49,336 nucleotides of DNA. It comes from Actinomycetota bacterium. GTDB lineage: Bacteria > Actinomycetota > Thermoleophilia > Solirubrobacterales > Solirubrobacteraceae. Below, piece after piece: positions 24,785 through 34,500 of the stretch. The notes beneath the pieces were generated by a model. The model did not search any database, was not told the origin of the DNA, and saw only the letters and a list, made by a program, of their open reading frames with translations. Position 1 is the stretch's first letter; each line of letters starts with the position of its first letter. The position numbers were made by a program, and so were the translations under genes. The stretch is taken from the NCBI GenBank assembly GCA_005888335.1, contig VAWY01000089.1, positions 1-49,336 on the forward strand, written 5' to 3'.

Positions 24785-25519
24785 GTGTCCAGGTCGTGGC
24801 TCGACTCGGCGCGCGAGCGCCTCGACGCCGCGCCCGAGCCGATCATGTTCTTCTTCCGCGACGACGACGCCGGGTGGGGCGACGAGCGCCTGCTCGAGCT
24901 GCTCGACCACTTCGACCGCGCGGGGCTCCCGCTCGACGTCGCGGTCATCCCGGCCGCGCTGGACGCGCCGCTCGCGCGCGAGCTGCGCGCCCGCCACGCC
25001 GCCGCCGGGCGCCTCGGGCTGCACCAGCACGGCTACGACCACGCCAACCACGAGCCCGAGGGCCGCAAGCAGGAGTTCGGGCCGGCACGCTCGCCGTCCG
25101 AGCAGCGGCGCGACATCGAGGCCGGCCGGCGTCGCCTGGAGGACCTGCTCGGCGACACGGTCGCGCCGATCTTCACGCCGCCGTGGAACCGCTGCACACG
25201 AACCACCGCGGAGTGCCTGGCCGCGCTCGGCTTCCGCGTGCTGTCGCGCGAGGCGCGCGCGGAGCCCTTCGGCGTCGACGGGCTCGTCGAGGTGCCCGTG
25301 GACGTCGACTGGTTCGCCAAGCGGAGGGGCGCCCCGTTGTCCCAGGCGCAGATCGGCGAGCGCCTGGCGGCCGAGATCGCCGGCGGCGGGCCGGTCGGCG
25401 TGATGTTCCACCACGCGGTCATGGACGACGCCGACATGGCGGCGGCGGGCGACCTGCTGGCGCTGCTCGCCGGCCACCCGGCCTGCCGCTTCGCGCCGAT
25501 CCTGGAGCTGGCGGGGTGA
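24785..25519 (+). CDS. Polysaccharide deacetylase-like (NodB-fold) protein
   Basis: 244 residues, GTG start. The metal-binding motif FRDDDAGWGDE (about 22-32), the HQHGYDHANHE block with two His and the IFTPPWNRC motif match the active-site order of polysaccharide deacetylases. No signal peptide is visible, so it would act in the cytoplasm, for example removing acetyl groups from a sugar nucleotide or lipid-linked sugar. It is convergent with the glycan cluster, with 58 bp between stops. The activity is inferred from the fold only. Confidence 0.82.
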   Translation: MSRSWLDSARERLDAAPEPIMFFFRDDDAGWGDERLLELLDHFDRAGLPLDVAVIPAALDAPLARELRARHAAAGRLGLHQHGYDHANHEPEGRKQEFGPARSPSEQRRDIEAGRRRLEDLLGDTVAPIFTPPWNRCTRTTAECLAALGFRVLSREARAEPFGVDGLVEVPVDVDWFAKRRGAPLSQAQIGERLAAEIAGGGPVGVMFHHAVMDDADMAAAGDLLALLAGHPACRFAPILELAG

Positions 25520-25577
25520 ACGCCGACGCCATGTTCTCCGGGCGGACCGCGGGACGCGCGGCCGCCGCCGCGCTTCG

Positions 25578-26888
25578 TCAGCCGACGGGCGGCTGCTCGG
25601 CCCGCGCGAGCAGTGCGCCGAGCTCCTCGCGGAACGCGGGCTCGAACTGGCGACGCTTGTGCCAGTACCAGGCGTCGCGCAGGAGCTGGACGCTGCAGTG
25701 CCAGCGCAGCCGGTCGTCCGGCACGTCCCACGCGGCGTGAGCGCGGTAGGCGTCGAGGAAGTCGGCGATCATCGCGCGCACGGCGCCGGGGTCGAGGTCC
25801 CAGTAGTGCATGTCGGCGATGCAGTTGCCCAGGTCCTCGACGCAGTCGCCGAGCACGAAGTCGTCGAAGTCGAAGACGCCGAGCCGCCCGTCGCTGAGGA
25901 CGAGCTGCTTGAGCAGGAAGTCGCCGTGCACGAGGCGGTCGGGCACGGGCGGCAACTGCGCGGCCACGTGCTCGAGCAGCGCGGTCAGCGCCTCGACGCG
26001 CCCGCGCAGCTCGGGGTAGGCGGCGGCGAGCTCGAGCGGGCCGCCGTGGACGAAGCGCAGGCGATCGGCGACCGTCGTGTGCGGCAGGTCGTCCGCGGGG
26101 GCCATCGCGTGCAGCCGCGCCAGGCCGGCGCCGGCCGCCCGCATCAGCGGCCCCGGCTCCGCGCCGTCCATCAGGGCCTGCATGAGCGGGATCCCGGGCA
26201 GCGCGGCCTGCCACGCCGTCTTGACCGCCCGGCTGCAGCCCAGCGGGCGCGCGACGACGAAGCCGTCGGCGTCGTCGTGCGCATGACGCCACATCCACTC
26301 CATCCGGCGCGCGATGTCCGCGACGCCGTCGTGGTTGACCGTCTTGCCCACGATCGCGGGCGCCCCCGCCGGCCGGTAGCGGGTCACGCAGCGCTTGCCG
26401 GGCTTCCAGCGCAGAACGTCGACGCCGACGCGGTCCGAGCCGCACGGGAGGTGGCGCCAGAGCACGCCGGGGTCGACGACGTCCGCAAGGTGGCGCAGCT
26501 TGGGGTCGTTGGGGAAGCCCCAGACGACCGCGTCGAGGGCGGGCAGGTAGGCGAGCGGCGGGCCGAAGCGCGGCCGCGCGCGGGCGGTCGCGCGCGCCTT
26601 CTCGTAGTGCCGGCGGCCGTCGCCTGTGTACGCCCGCACGTGGACGAGCTGCTCCCCGTCGCGCAGCGTCAGCCGGTACGCCGCGCCGACGATCGGCGCG
26701 CCGCGGCGCCGCTCGTGCGGCGCCGTGCGAAAGCGCGTCTGGAGGATCTCGCAGCCCTCGACGGCGAGGTCGCCGTACAGCTGCTGCTGCAACACCTCGC
26801 GCGCGCGCTGCGGGTCGGTGAGCAGCGCCCACGGCTCGCGGCTCGTCGCCCAGGCGGTCCCTGCGCGGCCGGCGAGCGCGACGGTCAC
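25578..26888 (-). CDS. Aminoglycoside phosphotransferase/maltokinase-like sugar kinase (last gene of glycan cluster)
   Basis: 436 residues from GTG 26888, overlapping the upstream stop by 4 bp. The N-terminal beta-rich region ends in a WGFPNDPKLRHL block (123-134). The kinase N-lobe begins with LRWKPGKRCVTRY (159-171). The catalytic loop is HGDFLLKQ (His321, Asp323, Gln328) and the metal-binding aspartate lies in GVFDFDDF (Asp340/342). Gln replaces the usual Asn of HGDxxxxN, as in maltokinase-type enzymes, so it need not be inactive. It likely phosphorylates a sugar hydroxyl. It shares its two-part layout with three other kinases of the cluster. Confidence 0.85.
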   Translation of the reverse strand: MTVALAGRAGTAWATSREPWALLTDPQRAREVLQQQLYGDLAVEGCEILQTRFRTAPHERRRGAPIVGAAYRLTLRDGEQLVHVRAYTGDGRRHYEKARATARARPRFGPPLAYLPALDAVVWGFPNDPKLRHLADVVDPGVLWRHLPCGSDRVGVDVLRWKPGKRCVTRYRPAGAPAIVGKTVNHDGVADIARRMEWMWRHAHDDADGFVVARPLGCSRAVKTAWQAALPGIPLMQALMDGAEPGPLMRAAGAGLARLHAMAPADDLPHTTVADRLRFVHGGPLELAAAYPELRGRVEALTALLEHVAAQLPPVPDRLVHGDFLLKQLVLSDGRLGVFDFDDFVLGDCVEDLGNCIADMHYWDLDPGAVRAMIADFLDAYRAHAAWDVPDDRLRWHCSVQLLRDAWYWHKRRQFEPAFREELGALLARAEQPPVG

Positions 26889-28129
26889 GCCAGGCCCCGC
26901 TCGAGCACGTGCTCGCAGGCGCCGAGCAGGAGCTGCGCGTCGGCGATCGCGTCGGGGTCCTGCGGGCGGCGGACGGACTGGTAGGCGTTCAGGAAGCACT
27001 GGATCGCTGCGCGGACGGGCAGGCGCTCGGCGGTCACGGCTTCGGCACGCGCGAGGAAGGCGTGCAGGAACGCGTCCCGGCCGGTCTCGGGCAGGTACGG
27101 CGAGCGCTCGGCGGCGGTCAGCGCATGCCACGTCAGCTGGGCCCAGTTGAGGGCGGCGTCGTCGGCCGGATCGCCCATCGCGCAGTCTTCGAGGTCGATG
27201 AGCGCGAGGCGGTCCCCGTCGACGAGGACGTTGTCGCCGTGGAAGTCGCCGTGGACGAGCCGCCGCGAGGCGGGTGGCACGGCCGTGAGCGCCGCCGCGA
27301 GCCGGCGGGTGAGCGCCCTGATGCGCCCGGCCTCGGCATCGAGCAGCCAGGCGAACTCCTCCGCGCTCTGCCTGAGGACGGCGACGTCCTCGGCCGGGTC
27401 GCGCTCGGCGTCGAGCACGACCGGGAGCGCGTGGAAGTCGTGCAGGGCGGCGCCCAGCTGCGCGCACAGGCGCGGGAAGGCCGCCGTCTCCACGAGCGTG
27501 AACAGGCGCACGCCCGGCACGTGCGCGAAGAGCTCCATACCCAGGTCAGGGACGACCCCGAGCGGCTCGGGGAGCGCGAAGGCCAGGCCCTCGGCCGCCT
27601 CGTGGATGCGGCGCAGCGCGTCGCGGTTGCGCTGGAAGCGCGGCCAGCGCGCCACCCGCGCGTAGGCGATCTCGGACGCCGGCGCGCCGTCCCAGGCGAG
27701 CTCGTAGCGCAGCAGGCACTTGCGCTCGGGCTTGTAGCGGAGCACCTCGATGCGCACGGCGGCCAGCGTCGCGCCGTCGCGCACGCGGGCCAGCGCGGCC
27801 TCGAGGACGGGCCGCATGGCGCGCGCGTCGGTGGCGACCGCCAGCGCGGGAAGCCTCCGGTCGGCGGGGAACACGTGGAAGAGCAGGCCGAGGTCGGGCG
27901 CGTAGAGCGCCGGGCCCTGCGCGCGGCGGCCCTCCTCCGGGCTGACCCGGCGGGCGGAGAGGCGCAGCACCGCGCCGTCGCGACCCGGGACTTCGTAGAG
28001 GACGCGTAGATCGCCGTCGGCGCTGGCCCGGACGTGCTTCATCCCGAGCCGCTCGAGGGCGGCGCCGGCGTCCCAGGACTCGCGCAGGAAGCCGCGCACG
28101 ACGTCGAGGTCGGGGAGCCGCCCGGTCAC
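26885..28129 (-). CDS. Aminoglycoside phosphotransferase-like sugar kinase
   Basis: 414 residues from GTG 28129, coupled by 4-bp overlaps on both sides. Layout: a beta-rich N-terminal part with LRVLYEVPGR and a VFPADRRLPAL block (87-97), then kinase N-lobe motif LRYKPERKCLLRY (130-142), canonical catalytic loop HGDFHGDN (293-300) and IDLEDCAMGDP (Asp312). All phosphotransfer residues are present. The substrate is unknown; context suggests a sugar made by the adjacent aminotransferase and dehydrogenase. Confidence 0.87.
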   Translation of the reverse strand: MTGRLPDLDVVRGFLRESWDAGAALERLGMKHVRASADGDLRVLYEVPGRDGAVLRLSARRVSPEEGRRAQGPALYAPDLGLLFHVFPADRRLPALAVATDARAMRPVLEAALARVRDGATLAAVRIEVLRYKPERKCLLRYELAWDGAPASEIAYARVARWPRFQRNRDALRRIHEAAEGLAFALPEPLGVVPDLGMELFAHVPGVRLFTLVETAAFPRLCAQLGAALHDFHALPVVLDAERDPAEDVAVLRQSAEEFAWLLDAEAGRIRALTRRLAAALTAVPPASRRLVHGDFHGDNVLVDGDRLALIDLEDCAMGDPADDAALNWAQLTWHALTAAERSPYLPETGRDAFLHAFLARAEAVTAERLPVRAAIQCFLNAYQSVRRPQDPDAIADAQLLLGACEHVLERGLA

Positions 28130-29427
28130 CGCGCCGCCACCGCCTCGCGGACGTCCTCGTCGGCTCCAGCGGCGGCGTGGTCGGCCACCTTGCGCAGCGC
28201 GCGGGCGCACTCGCGCACGTAGCGCTCGGGCACCTTCGTGAAGGGCGGCAGCTTCAGCAGGCGTCCGGCCAGGCCCTCGGTCACCGGCAGGTGGGGCGGC
28301 TCGCGGCCGTCGCGCGTCGCCGCGAGGTTGCCGCCGAGCGACGAGACGTCGAGCGCCCCGAAGATCGGCGAGCGGTGCAGCGGGCGCTTCGCGTCGCCGA
28401 TGCGCGCGTAGCGCTCCTCCGAGATCGGGACGCCCTCCGCCTTGGCCGCCTTGATGAACCGCTTGGCGGTCCAGCCGCCGGCGTGGGCGGGGTCGTAGCG
28501 CAGGATGAACTCGAGGAAGCCGCCGCGGACCGCGCCCGGCGTCGTCTCGATCGTGGCCAGCGCGCCGCAACCCTCGAGCTCGCCGGTCAGCAGCTCGTAG
28601 TTGCGCCGGCGCCGCCGGTTGAGCTCGTCGAGGCGCGCCAGGCTGCCGCGGGCCAGCAGGACCGCGTACAGGTGCGCGCGGTACTTCAGGCCGAGCGCGA
28701 GGTGGTCGGTCTCGAACGTCGCCGCGGCCTGGCCCTTCTTGAGCCGGCCGTAGTGGCCCAGGACGAGCATGCGGTCGAACAGGACGGGGTCGTCGCACAC
28801 CGCGATCCCCGCCTCGCCGCCGGAGACCGCCTTCTGGCCCTGCAGGCTGAAGCAGCCCACGTCGCCCCACGAGCCGACCGGGCGGCCCTGGTAGGTCGCG
28901 CCGTGCGCGTGCGAGCAGTCCTCGATGAGCGCGAGCCCGTGGCGGCGCGCGAGCGCGGCGAAGCGGTCCATCGGGGCCGGGTTGCCCCACAGGTGCACGA
29001 CGCAGATCGCGCGCGTGCGCGCCGTGATGCGGCGCTCGACGTCGTCGGGGTCGGCGGTGAGCGTGCGCTCGTCGACGTCGCAGAAGACCGGCGTCCCGCC
29101 GCACTGCAGGATCGGGGCGGCGGAGGCGAAGAACGTGTACGACGGGACGATCACCTCGGTCCCCGGCCCGACGCCCGCCGCGAAGTAGGCGCTGTGCAGC
29201 GCGGCCGTGCCGCTGTTCATGACGAGCGCGTGCCGGCGCTCGCACAGCCGCGCGAACGCCTGCTCGAAGTCGGCCACCGGTCCCTCGCCGGCCGCGACCG
29301 TGTTGACGTCGCGCCAGGCGTGCGCGGCGATCGACACCGCGCTGCGCAGGCGCACGCTGCGCCAGCTCTCGCGGTAGGCCGACGAGACCGCCGGGCGCCC
29401 GCCGTCGATCGCGAGCCGCTCGCTCAT
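28126..29427 (-). CDS. DegT/DnrJ/EryC1/StrS-family sugar aminotransferase
   Basis: 433 residues from ATG 29427. The PLP-binding Lys199 lies in CFSLQGQKAVSGGEAG, with the cofactor Asp170 in LIEDCSHAHGA and the MNSGTAALHSAY phosphate-binding block (70-81). The family transaminates keto-sugars or keto-cyclitols with glutamate or glutamine as donor. The dehydrogenase immediately upstream in transcription could supply the keto substrate. Overlaps are 4 bp on each side. Confidence 0.93.
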   Translation of the reverse strand: MSERLAIDGGRPAVSSAYRESWRSVRLRSAVSIAAHAWRDVNTVAAGEGPVADFEQAFARLCERRHALVMNSGTAALHSAYFAAGVGPGTEVIVPSYTFFASAAPILQCGGTPVFCDVDERTLTADPDDVERRITARTRAICVVHLWGNPAPMDRFAALARRHGLALIEDCSHAHGATYQGRPVGSWGDVGCFSLQGQKAVSGGEAGIAVCDDPVLFDRMLVLGHYGRLKKGQAAATFETDHLALGLKYRAHLYAVLLARGSLARLDELNRRRRRNYELLTGELEGCGALATIETTPGAVRGGFLEFILRYDPAHAGGWTAKRFIKAAKAEGVPISEERYARIGDAKRPLHRSPIFGALDVSSLGGNLAATRDGREPPHLPVTEGLAGRLLKLPPFTKVPERYVRECARALRKVADHAAAGADEDVREAVAAR

Positions 29428-30545
29428 CGCGCCGCCTCGGCCTGCACCCAGACGGGCGGCAGCCCGCGCGGGCGCGCCTCGTAGTCGCTGATCGTCACCC
29501 CGCGGTAGCACGGGCCCGCCGGGTCGAGAGGCAGCGCCACCGGCGCGCCCGACAGGCCGGAGGCGTAGATCGCGGTCGCGAGCTCGAGCGCCCGGCGCCC
29601 CTCCTCGGGGCCGACCGGCAGCGCCCGTCGCGCCTCGATCGCGTCGAGCACCGCGCCCAGGTAGGCGATGTGGTCGCTCACGCCGGGCTCGCGCTCGTCG
29701 CGCTCGCAGATGGCACGCGCGGCCTCGCGGGCGTCGTCGCGCCGGCCGCGGTCCAGCGCCTCGCACGCCCACGGTGAGTGCACCGACGCGCGCGTCCCGA
29801 TGATGTCGAAGCCGTCGACCGACTTGTGCGCGCACATCGTCCCGTGCAGCGTCACGATCGCCCCGCTCGCGAAGCGCACGGTCGCCACGCAGGTGTCCTC
29901 GGACTCGATCGGCTCGTTGAGCGTGTCGATGACGGCGGAGACCTCGACCGCCGTCCCGAAGAGGTGGCAGGCCAGGTCGAGCTCGTGGATGAGCTGCGTC
30001 ATGACCACGCCGCCGCCGGCGACATCCCACGCGCCCCACCAGGCGCGCCGCACGCGCTTGGGATGGCGAAAGCGCGTGAGCCGGTAGAAGCGCCCGAAGA
30101 GCAGCGCGCCGAGGCGACCGTCGTCGCGCAGGCCGACCGCGCGCCGGACCTCGGGCAGGTAGCGGAACTGGTGGACGACCGACAGGCGACCGGGTGCCTC
30201 GTGCGCCGCGTCGAGGATCCGGTCGGCCGCCTCGAGCGTGTGCGCCAGCGGCTTCTCGCAGAGCACGTACCGGCCGGCGCGCAGCGCGTCGACGACGGCC
30301 TCCTCGTGGAAGCACGGCGGGGTGCACACGGCGACGACGTCGACGTCGTCGCGATCGAGCAGCTCCCGGTGGTCGCGGCAGGCAAACGGGATCGCGTGCC
30401 GCTCGACCGCGCCGGCCAGGCGTTGGTCGTCGAGGTCGGCGACCGCGACGATCCGCGCGCGGTCGGCGAGCGCCGCGAGCGCGCGCGCGTGCTCTTCGAA
30501 GATCAGGCCCGCCCCGACGATCCCGACGCCCAGCGGCGCGCTCAT
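29424..30545 (-). CDS. Gfo/Idh/MocA-family sugar dehydrogenase
   Basis: 373 residues from ATG 30545. The Rossmann motif GIVGAGLIFEEHARAL, the VCTPPCFHEEAVVDAL strand, the catalytic-site EKPLAHT lysine and the HELDLACHLFG histidine helix are all visible. Members oxidise or reduce a sugar hydroxyl (often C3) with NAD(P). Paired with the DegT aminotransferase it resembles keto-amino sugar modules such as NtdC-NtdA or WlbA-WlbE; the exact sugar is unknown. Confidence 0.93.
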   Translation of the reverse strand: MSAPLGVGIVGAGLIFEEHARALAALADRARIVAVADLDDQRLAGAVERHAIPFACRDHRELLDRDDVDVVAVCTPPCFHEEAVVDALRAGRYVLCEKPLAHTLEAADRILDAAHEAPGRLSVVHQFRYLPEVRRAVGLRDDGRLGALLFGRFYRLTRFRHPKRVRRAWWGAWDVAGGGVVMTQLIHELDLACHLFGTAVEVSAVIDTLNEPIESEDTCVATVRFASGAIVTLHGTMCAHKSVDGFDIIGTRASVHSPWACEALDRGRRDDAREAARAICERDEREPGVSDHIAYLGAVLDAIEARRALPVGPEEGRRALELATAIYASGLSGAPVALPLDPAGPCYRGVTISDYEARPRGLPPVWVQAEAAR

Positions 30546-31537
30546 CCGGTCGCCTCCATCGGCGCGCCGCTCGCCCGGCCGAGCCGGCGGGCCGCGGCGT
30601 CCGCCTCGCGCATCCAGTCGAACTCGGCGCGCAGGCCGTCGGCGAACATGTGCCGCGGCGCGTAGCCGAGGTCGGCGCGCGCGCGCGATGTGTCGGCGCC
30701 GGTGTGGCGCACGTCGCCGTGCTCGGTGGGGACGTAGCGGACGTCGAGGGCGCCGCCGGCGAAGCCCGCGAGCAGGCGCAGCGCGTCGTTGACGCTCACC
30801 CGCGATCCGCCGCCGACGTTGTAGACGCCGCCGGCCGCCGCCGGCGCGAGCGCGGCGGCGCGCACCGCGCTCACGATGTCGTCGACGTACGTGAAGTCGC
30901 GCGTCTGCTCGCCGTCGCCGAACACGGTGAGCGGCTCGCGGCGCAGCGCGGCGCGGCAGAACCGGTTGAACGCCATGTCCGGCCGCTGCCGCGGCCCGTA
31001 GACGGTGAAGAACCGCAGCGAGACCGTCTCGACGCCGTGGTTGCCCGTGTACAGGCGGCACAGGTGCTCGGCGGCGAGCTTCGTCACGCCGTAGGGCGAG
31101 AACGGGCACGGCAGCGCGTCCTCGCGCGTGGGCAGCGTCTCGGCGTGGCCGTACACCGACGACGACGACGCGTAGACGACGCGCTTGTCCGGCGTCGGCC
31201 TGACCGCCTCGAGCACGCACTGCGTCGCCAGGACGTTGTTGCGCAAGTAGGTCTCGAAGCGGGTGCCCCAGCTCGAGCGCACGCCCGGCTCGGCGGCCAG
31301 GTGGAAGACGACGCCGCACTCGTCGACGAGCTCGCGCAGGTCGCCCCGCGCGAGGTCGACCGGAACGAACTCGAAGCCGTCGAAGTCGCGCGCTACGGCG
31401 AGGTTGGTCAGCTTGCGCCGGCGGTCGTAGTTGTCGTTGAAGCAGTCGACGCCCAGCACCTCGTGGCCGTCGGCAAGCAGCGATTCCGTCAGGTGCGAGC
31501 CGATGAAGCCGGCGCAGCCGGTCACGAGCGCTCTCAT
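30542..31537 (-). CDS. NAD-dependent nucleotide-sugar epimerase (GalE / UDP-glucuronate epimerase-like)
   Basis: 331 residues from ATG 31537. The extended-SDR fold is complete: TGCAGFIGSHLTESLL (NAD binding), FNDNYDRRRK, HLAAEPGVRSSW, catalytic SSSSVYG and SPYGVTK (Tyr-x-x-x-Lys), FFTVYGPRQRPDMA and FGDGEQTRDFTYVDDIV. It resembles the UDP-glucuronate 4-epimerase and UDP-glucose 4-epimerase group. A uronate donor would suit the heparinase-type lyase in the same operon. Overlaps are 4 bp on both sides. Confidence 0.93.
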   Translation of the reverse strand: MRALVTGCAGFIGSHLTESLLADGHEVLGVDCFNDNYDRRRKLTNLAVARDFDGFEFVPVDLARGDLRELVDECGVVFHLAAEPGVRSSWGTRFETYLRNNVLATQCVLEAVRPTPDKRVVYASSSSVYGHAETLPTREDALPCPFSPYGVTKLAAEHLCRLYTGNHGVETVSLRFFTVYGPRQRPDMAFNRFCRAALRREPLTVFGDGEQTRDFTYVDDIVSAVRAAALAPAAAGGVYNVGGGSRVSVNDALRLLAGFAGGALDVRYVPTEHGDVRHTGADTSRARADLGYAPRHMFADGLRAEFDWMREADAAARRLGRASGAPMEATG

Positions 31538-34500
31538 GCGTCCAAGGCCTCCTCTGCCGTCAGGACGGTGCCTTCGACCCTCGCCGCCCAGCCCGCCACC
31601 TGCTTCTTGAACGGATGCGGCGCGCGCTTGAGGATCCCCGTGGCCAGGTACCAGCTCAGGCCGGCCGGCCGCTCGCCGTAGCCGTCGAGCAGCGGCTCGA
31701 GCGCGTCCACGACGGCCACGGTGTCGCTCACACCGGCGAAGCCGTCGCCGACCGGAGGTCGCCCTCCGCGCCCGCGGACGACGTCGGCCGCGTAGGTCGC
31801 CAGGTCGAGCGCCGGCGGCGCGAGACACATGCCGTCGAAGTCGACGACGAGCAACTCGTCGCCGACGGCCAGCAGCTGGTCGACGTGGAAGTCGCCGTGG
31901 CAGGCGACGTAGGTGTCGGGCGCCGGCATGGCGCCGGCCAGGCGCTCGACGAGGGCCTCCAGCCGCGGGCGCAGCCCGGGCACGACCGCCGCGGCGAGCG
32001 CGGCGGCGGTGCGGGCGGCGGCGAGCTCGTCGTGGGGCGTCGCGCGGGGCAGGCCGGCCGCCGGCGCCGCGTGCAGGCGGCGCAGCAGCTCGCCCGCGCG
32101 CTCGGCGGCGCGCGCCGCCTCCGGCGGCGGCGCCCCGTCGACGGCACGATGCACGACGATCCGCAGGTCCGGCAACGCGAGCGCGAAGGGCGCCGTGGGC
32201 ACGATGCGTGCGCCCAGCCCGGCGCCGGCGAGGGCGGCCTCGTAGTCGTGCGGGCGCCCGTACGCCTTGATGATGTGGCCGTCGGCGCGCAGGACCGCGC
32301 GCCGGCGCGGCTTGTAGCGAACGGTCGCGACGGTGTCGACCTCGCCGAGGTCGAGGCCGGCCCAGGCCAGGCGGTGCAGCAGGCGCTCGGGCGGCTGGAA
32401 GAGCGCGGGCAGCGCTTCGTCGAAGGGCAGCCAGCTGACGAGCGCGTCGAGGTCGGCGTCGTAGGCGACCGGCGAGGCGGCCGGCGAGCGGCCGTTGACG
32501 ATGCGCGCCACCTCGCGGTACGCCGGGCTGTCCACGCGCTGCTCGAGGTCGCCCTCGCGCTCGGCGTGCGCGACGGCGTCGTGCTCGGCGTCGCCGATCG
32601 TCGCGCGGTAGTGGACGGTCAGCCGGTCCTGCGGGCGGTACATGACCTCGCGCACGGCCACGTCGGTGACATCGCCGTCGGGCCCGAGCGAGCGCTGGAG
32701 CGCCTCGATCATCGCGTCGGGATCGAGCAGCCGGCCGAGCTGCGGGAGCCCGCGGTCGACCGGCAGTGGGACGCGTGCACGCGTGCGCCGGCGGCGGCGC
32801 TCGGCGAGCACCCGCCAGTGGCCGTCCTCGGCGAGGACGGCGTCCGGCGGCCCCTCGGCGACGATGCCGCCGCGGTCGATGACGACCACGCGGTGCGCGC
32901 GGCGGGCCAGCGCCAGCGAGTGCGTGACCATCAGCGTGGTCCGGCCGCGCATGAGTCCCTCGAGGCCCTCGAGGACCTGGGCCTCGCTCTCGACGTCGAG
33001 CCCGGTCGTCGGCTCGTCGAGGATGAGGATCGGCGGGTTGCGCAGCAGTGTGCGCGCGATGCCCAGGCGCTGGCGCTGGCCGCCGGACAGCCCCGCGCCC
33101 TGCGGCCCGAGCTCGGTGTCGTAGCCCTCGGGCAGGCTCTCGACGAAGTCGCCGGCCGCCGCGAGCCGCGCCGCCTCGACGACCTCGGCGAACGACGCCT
33201 CGCTGCCGTACGCGATGTTCGCCTCGACCGTCCCGGTGAACAGCACGGTGTCCTGCAGCAGGACGCCGACCTGGCGGCGCAGCCACTCCAGCGAGCAGTC
33301 GCGCGCGTCGCGGCCGTCGATCAGGACGCTGCCGGCCGCCGGATCGTGGAAGCGCGCGATCAGCGAGGCGAGGGTCGACTTGCCGGCGCCCGAGGGCCCG
33401 ATGATCGCCACGTGCTCGCCGGCCGCGATCTTCAGCGAGACCTCGTGCAGCGCCGAGCGCCCGCCGTCGTAGGCGAACGAGACGCGGTCGAGCTCGATCT
33501 CGCCGCGCGCCCGCAGCCCGCGGTATGCGCCCGGGCGCTCGACCAGGACGTCGTCGACGGCGAGGATCTCGCCCACGCGGTCGGCGCGCGCCAGCGTCTT
33601 GGCGACCCGCGTCCACTCGCGGGCGATCGCGCGCATCGGCTTGTTCGTGCGCTGCGCATAGGCGGCGAAGACGACGAGGTCGCCGGCCGTCAGGTCGCCG
33701 GCGGCGACGCGCAGCACGCCGACGACGACGATCGCCGCGGTGCCGAGCGCGACGACCACGGCGACGGCGCCGTCGAAGCGGGCCTGCAGCCGGGCGAGCT
33801 CGACGCCGAGGACCATCCGCAGCGCGCTGGGCTCGCTGACCCGCCGGCGCTCGAGGTCCTCGGAGCCGAACGCCTTGACCACCGGCATCGCGGACAGCGC
33901 CTCGTTGGCGCGGGAGGCGATCTCGCCCTCCTGCGCGCGCTGGCGCTTCGACGACACCCGCACGCGGCGGCGGAAGCCGAAGCTGACGGCCGCCAGCAGC
34001 GGCAGCGTCACCGCCATCACCAGCGCGAGCAGCGGGTCGAGGATGATCGCCACGACGAACATGCCGACGAACAGCAGGAGGCCCTGGGCGATCTGGCCGA
34101 GCGACTGGGCGAAGAGGTCGCCGATCGAGTTGACGTCGCCCGTCACGCGGTTGACGAGGTCGCCCTTCTGGCGGCGCAGATGGAAGCGCAGCGAGAGCCC
34201 CTGGAGGTGGTCGTAGAGCGCGATCCGCAGGCGGTGGGCGATGCGCTCGCCCGCGGTCTGCAGCCAGAGGTCCGACCAGTACTGCGCGATCGCGTCGAGC
34301 AGCGCGATGCCGACCGTGAGCGCCGCGATCGCGATCAGAAGCGTGGAGTCGGCCGACGAGAGGCGGAAGGCTCCGTCGTGGCCGCCGAGCAGCTTGTCGA
34401 TGACCAGCTTGAGCGGCCAGGGCCGGGCGAGCTCGGCGATCGTGAGCCCCACCGTCATGAGGGCGGCGCCGCCGAGGGCGGGCCACTCGCGGATGAGGAA

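Noticed and set aside
25520..25577. Possible bidirectional terminator between the deacetylase and the glycan cluster
   Set aside because: GC-rich sequence with no clear stem-loop and no T tract on either strand.
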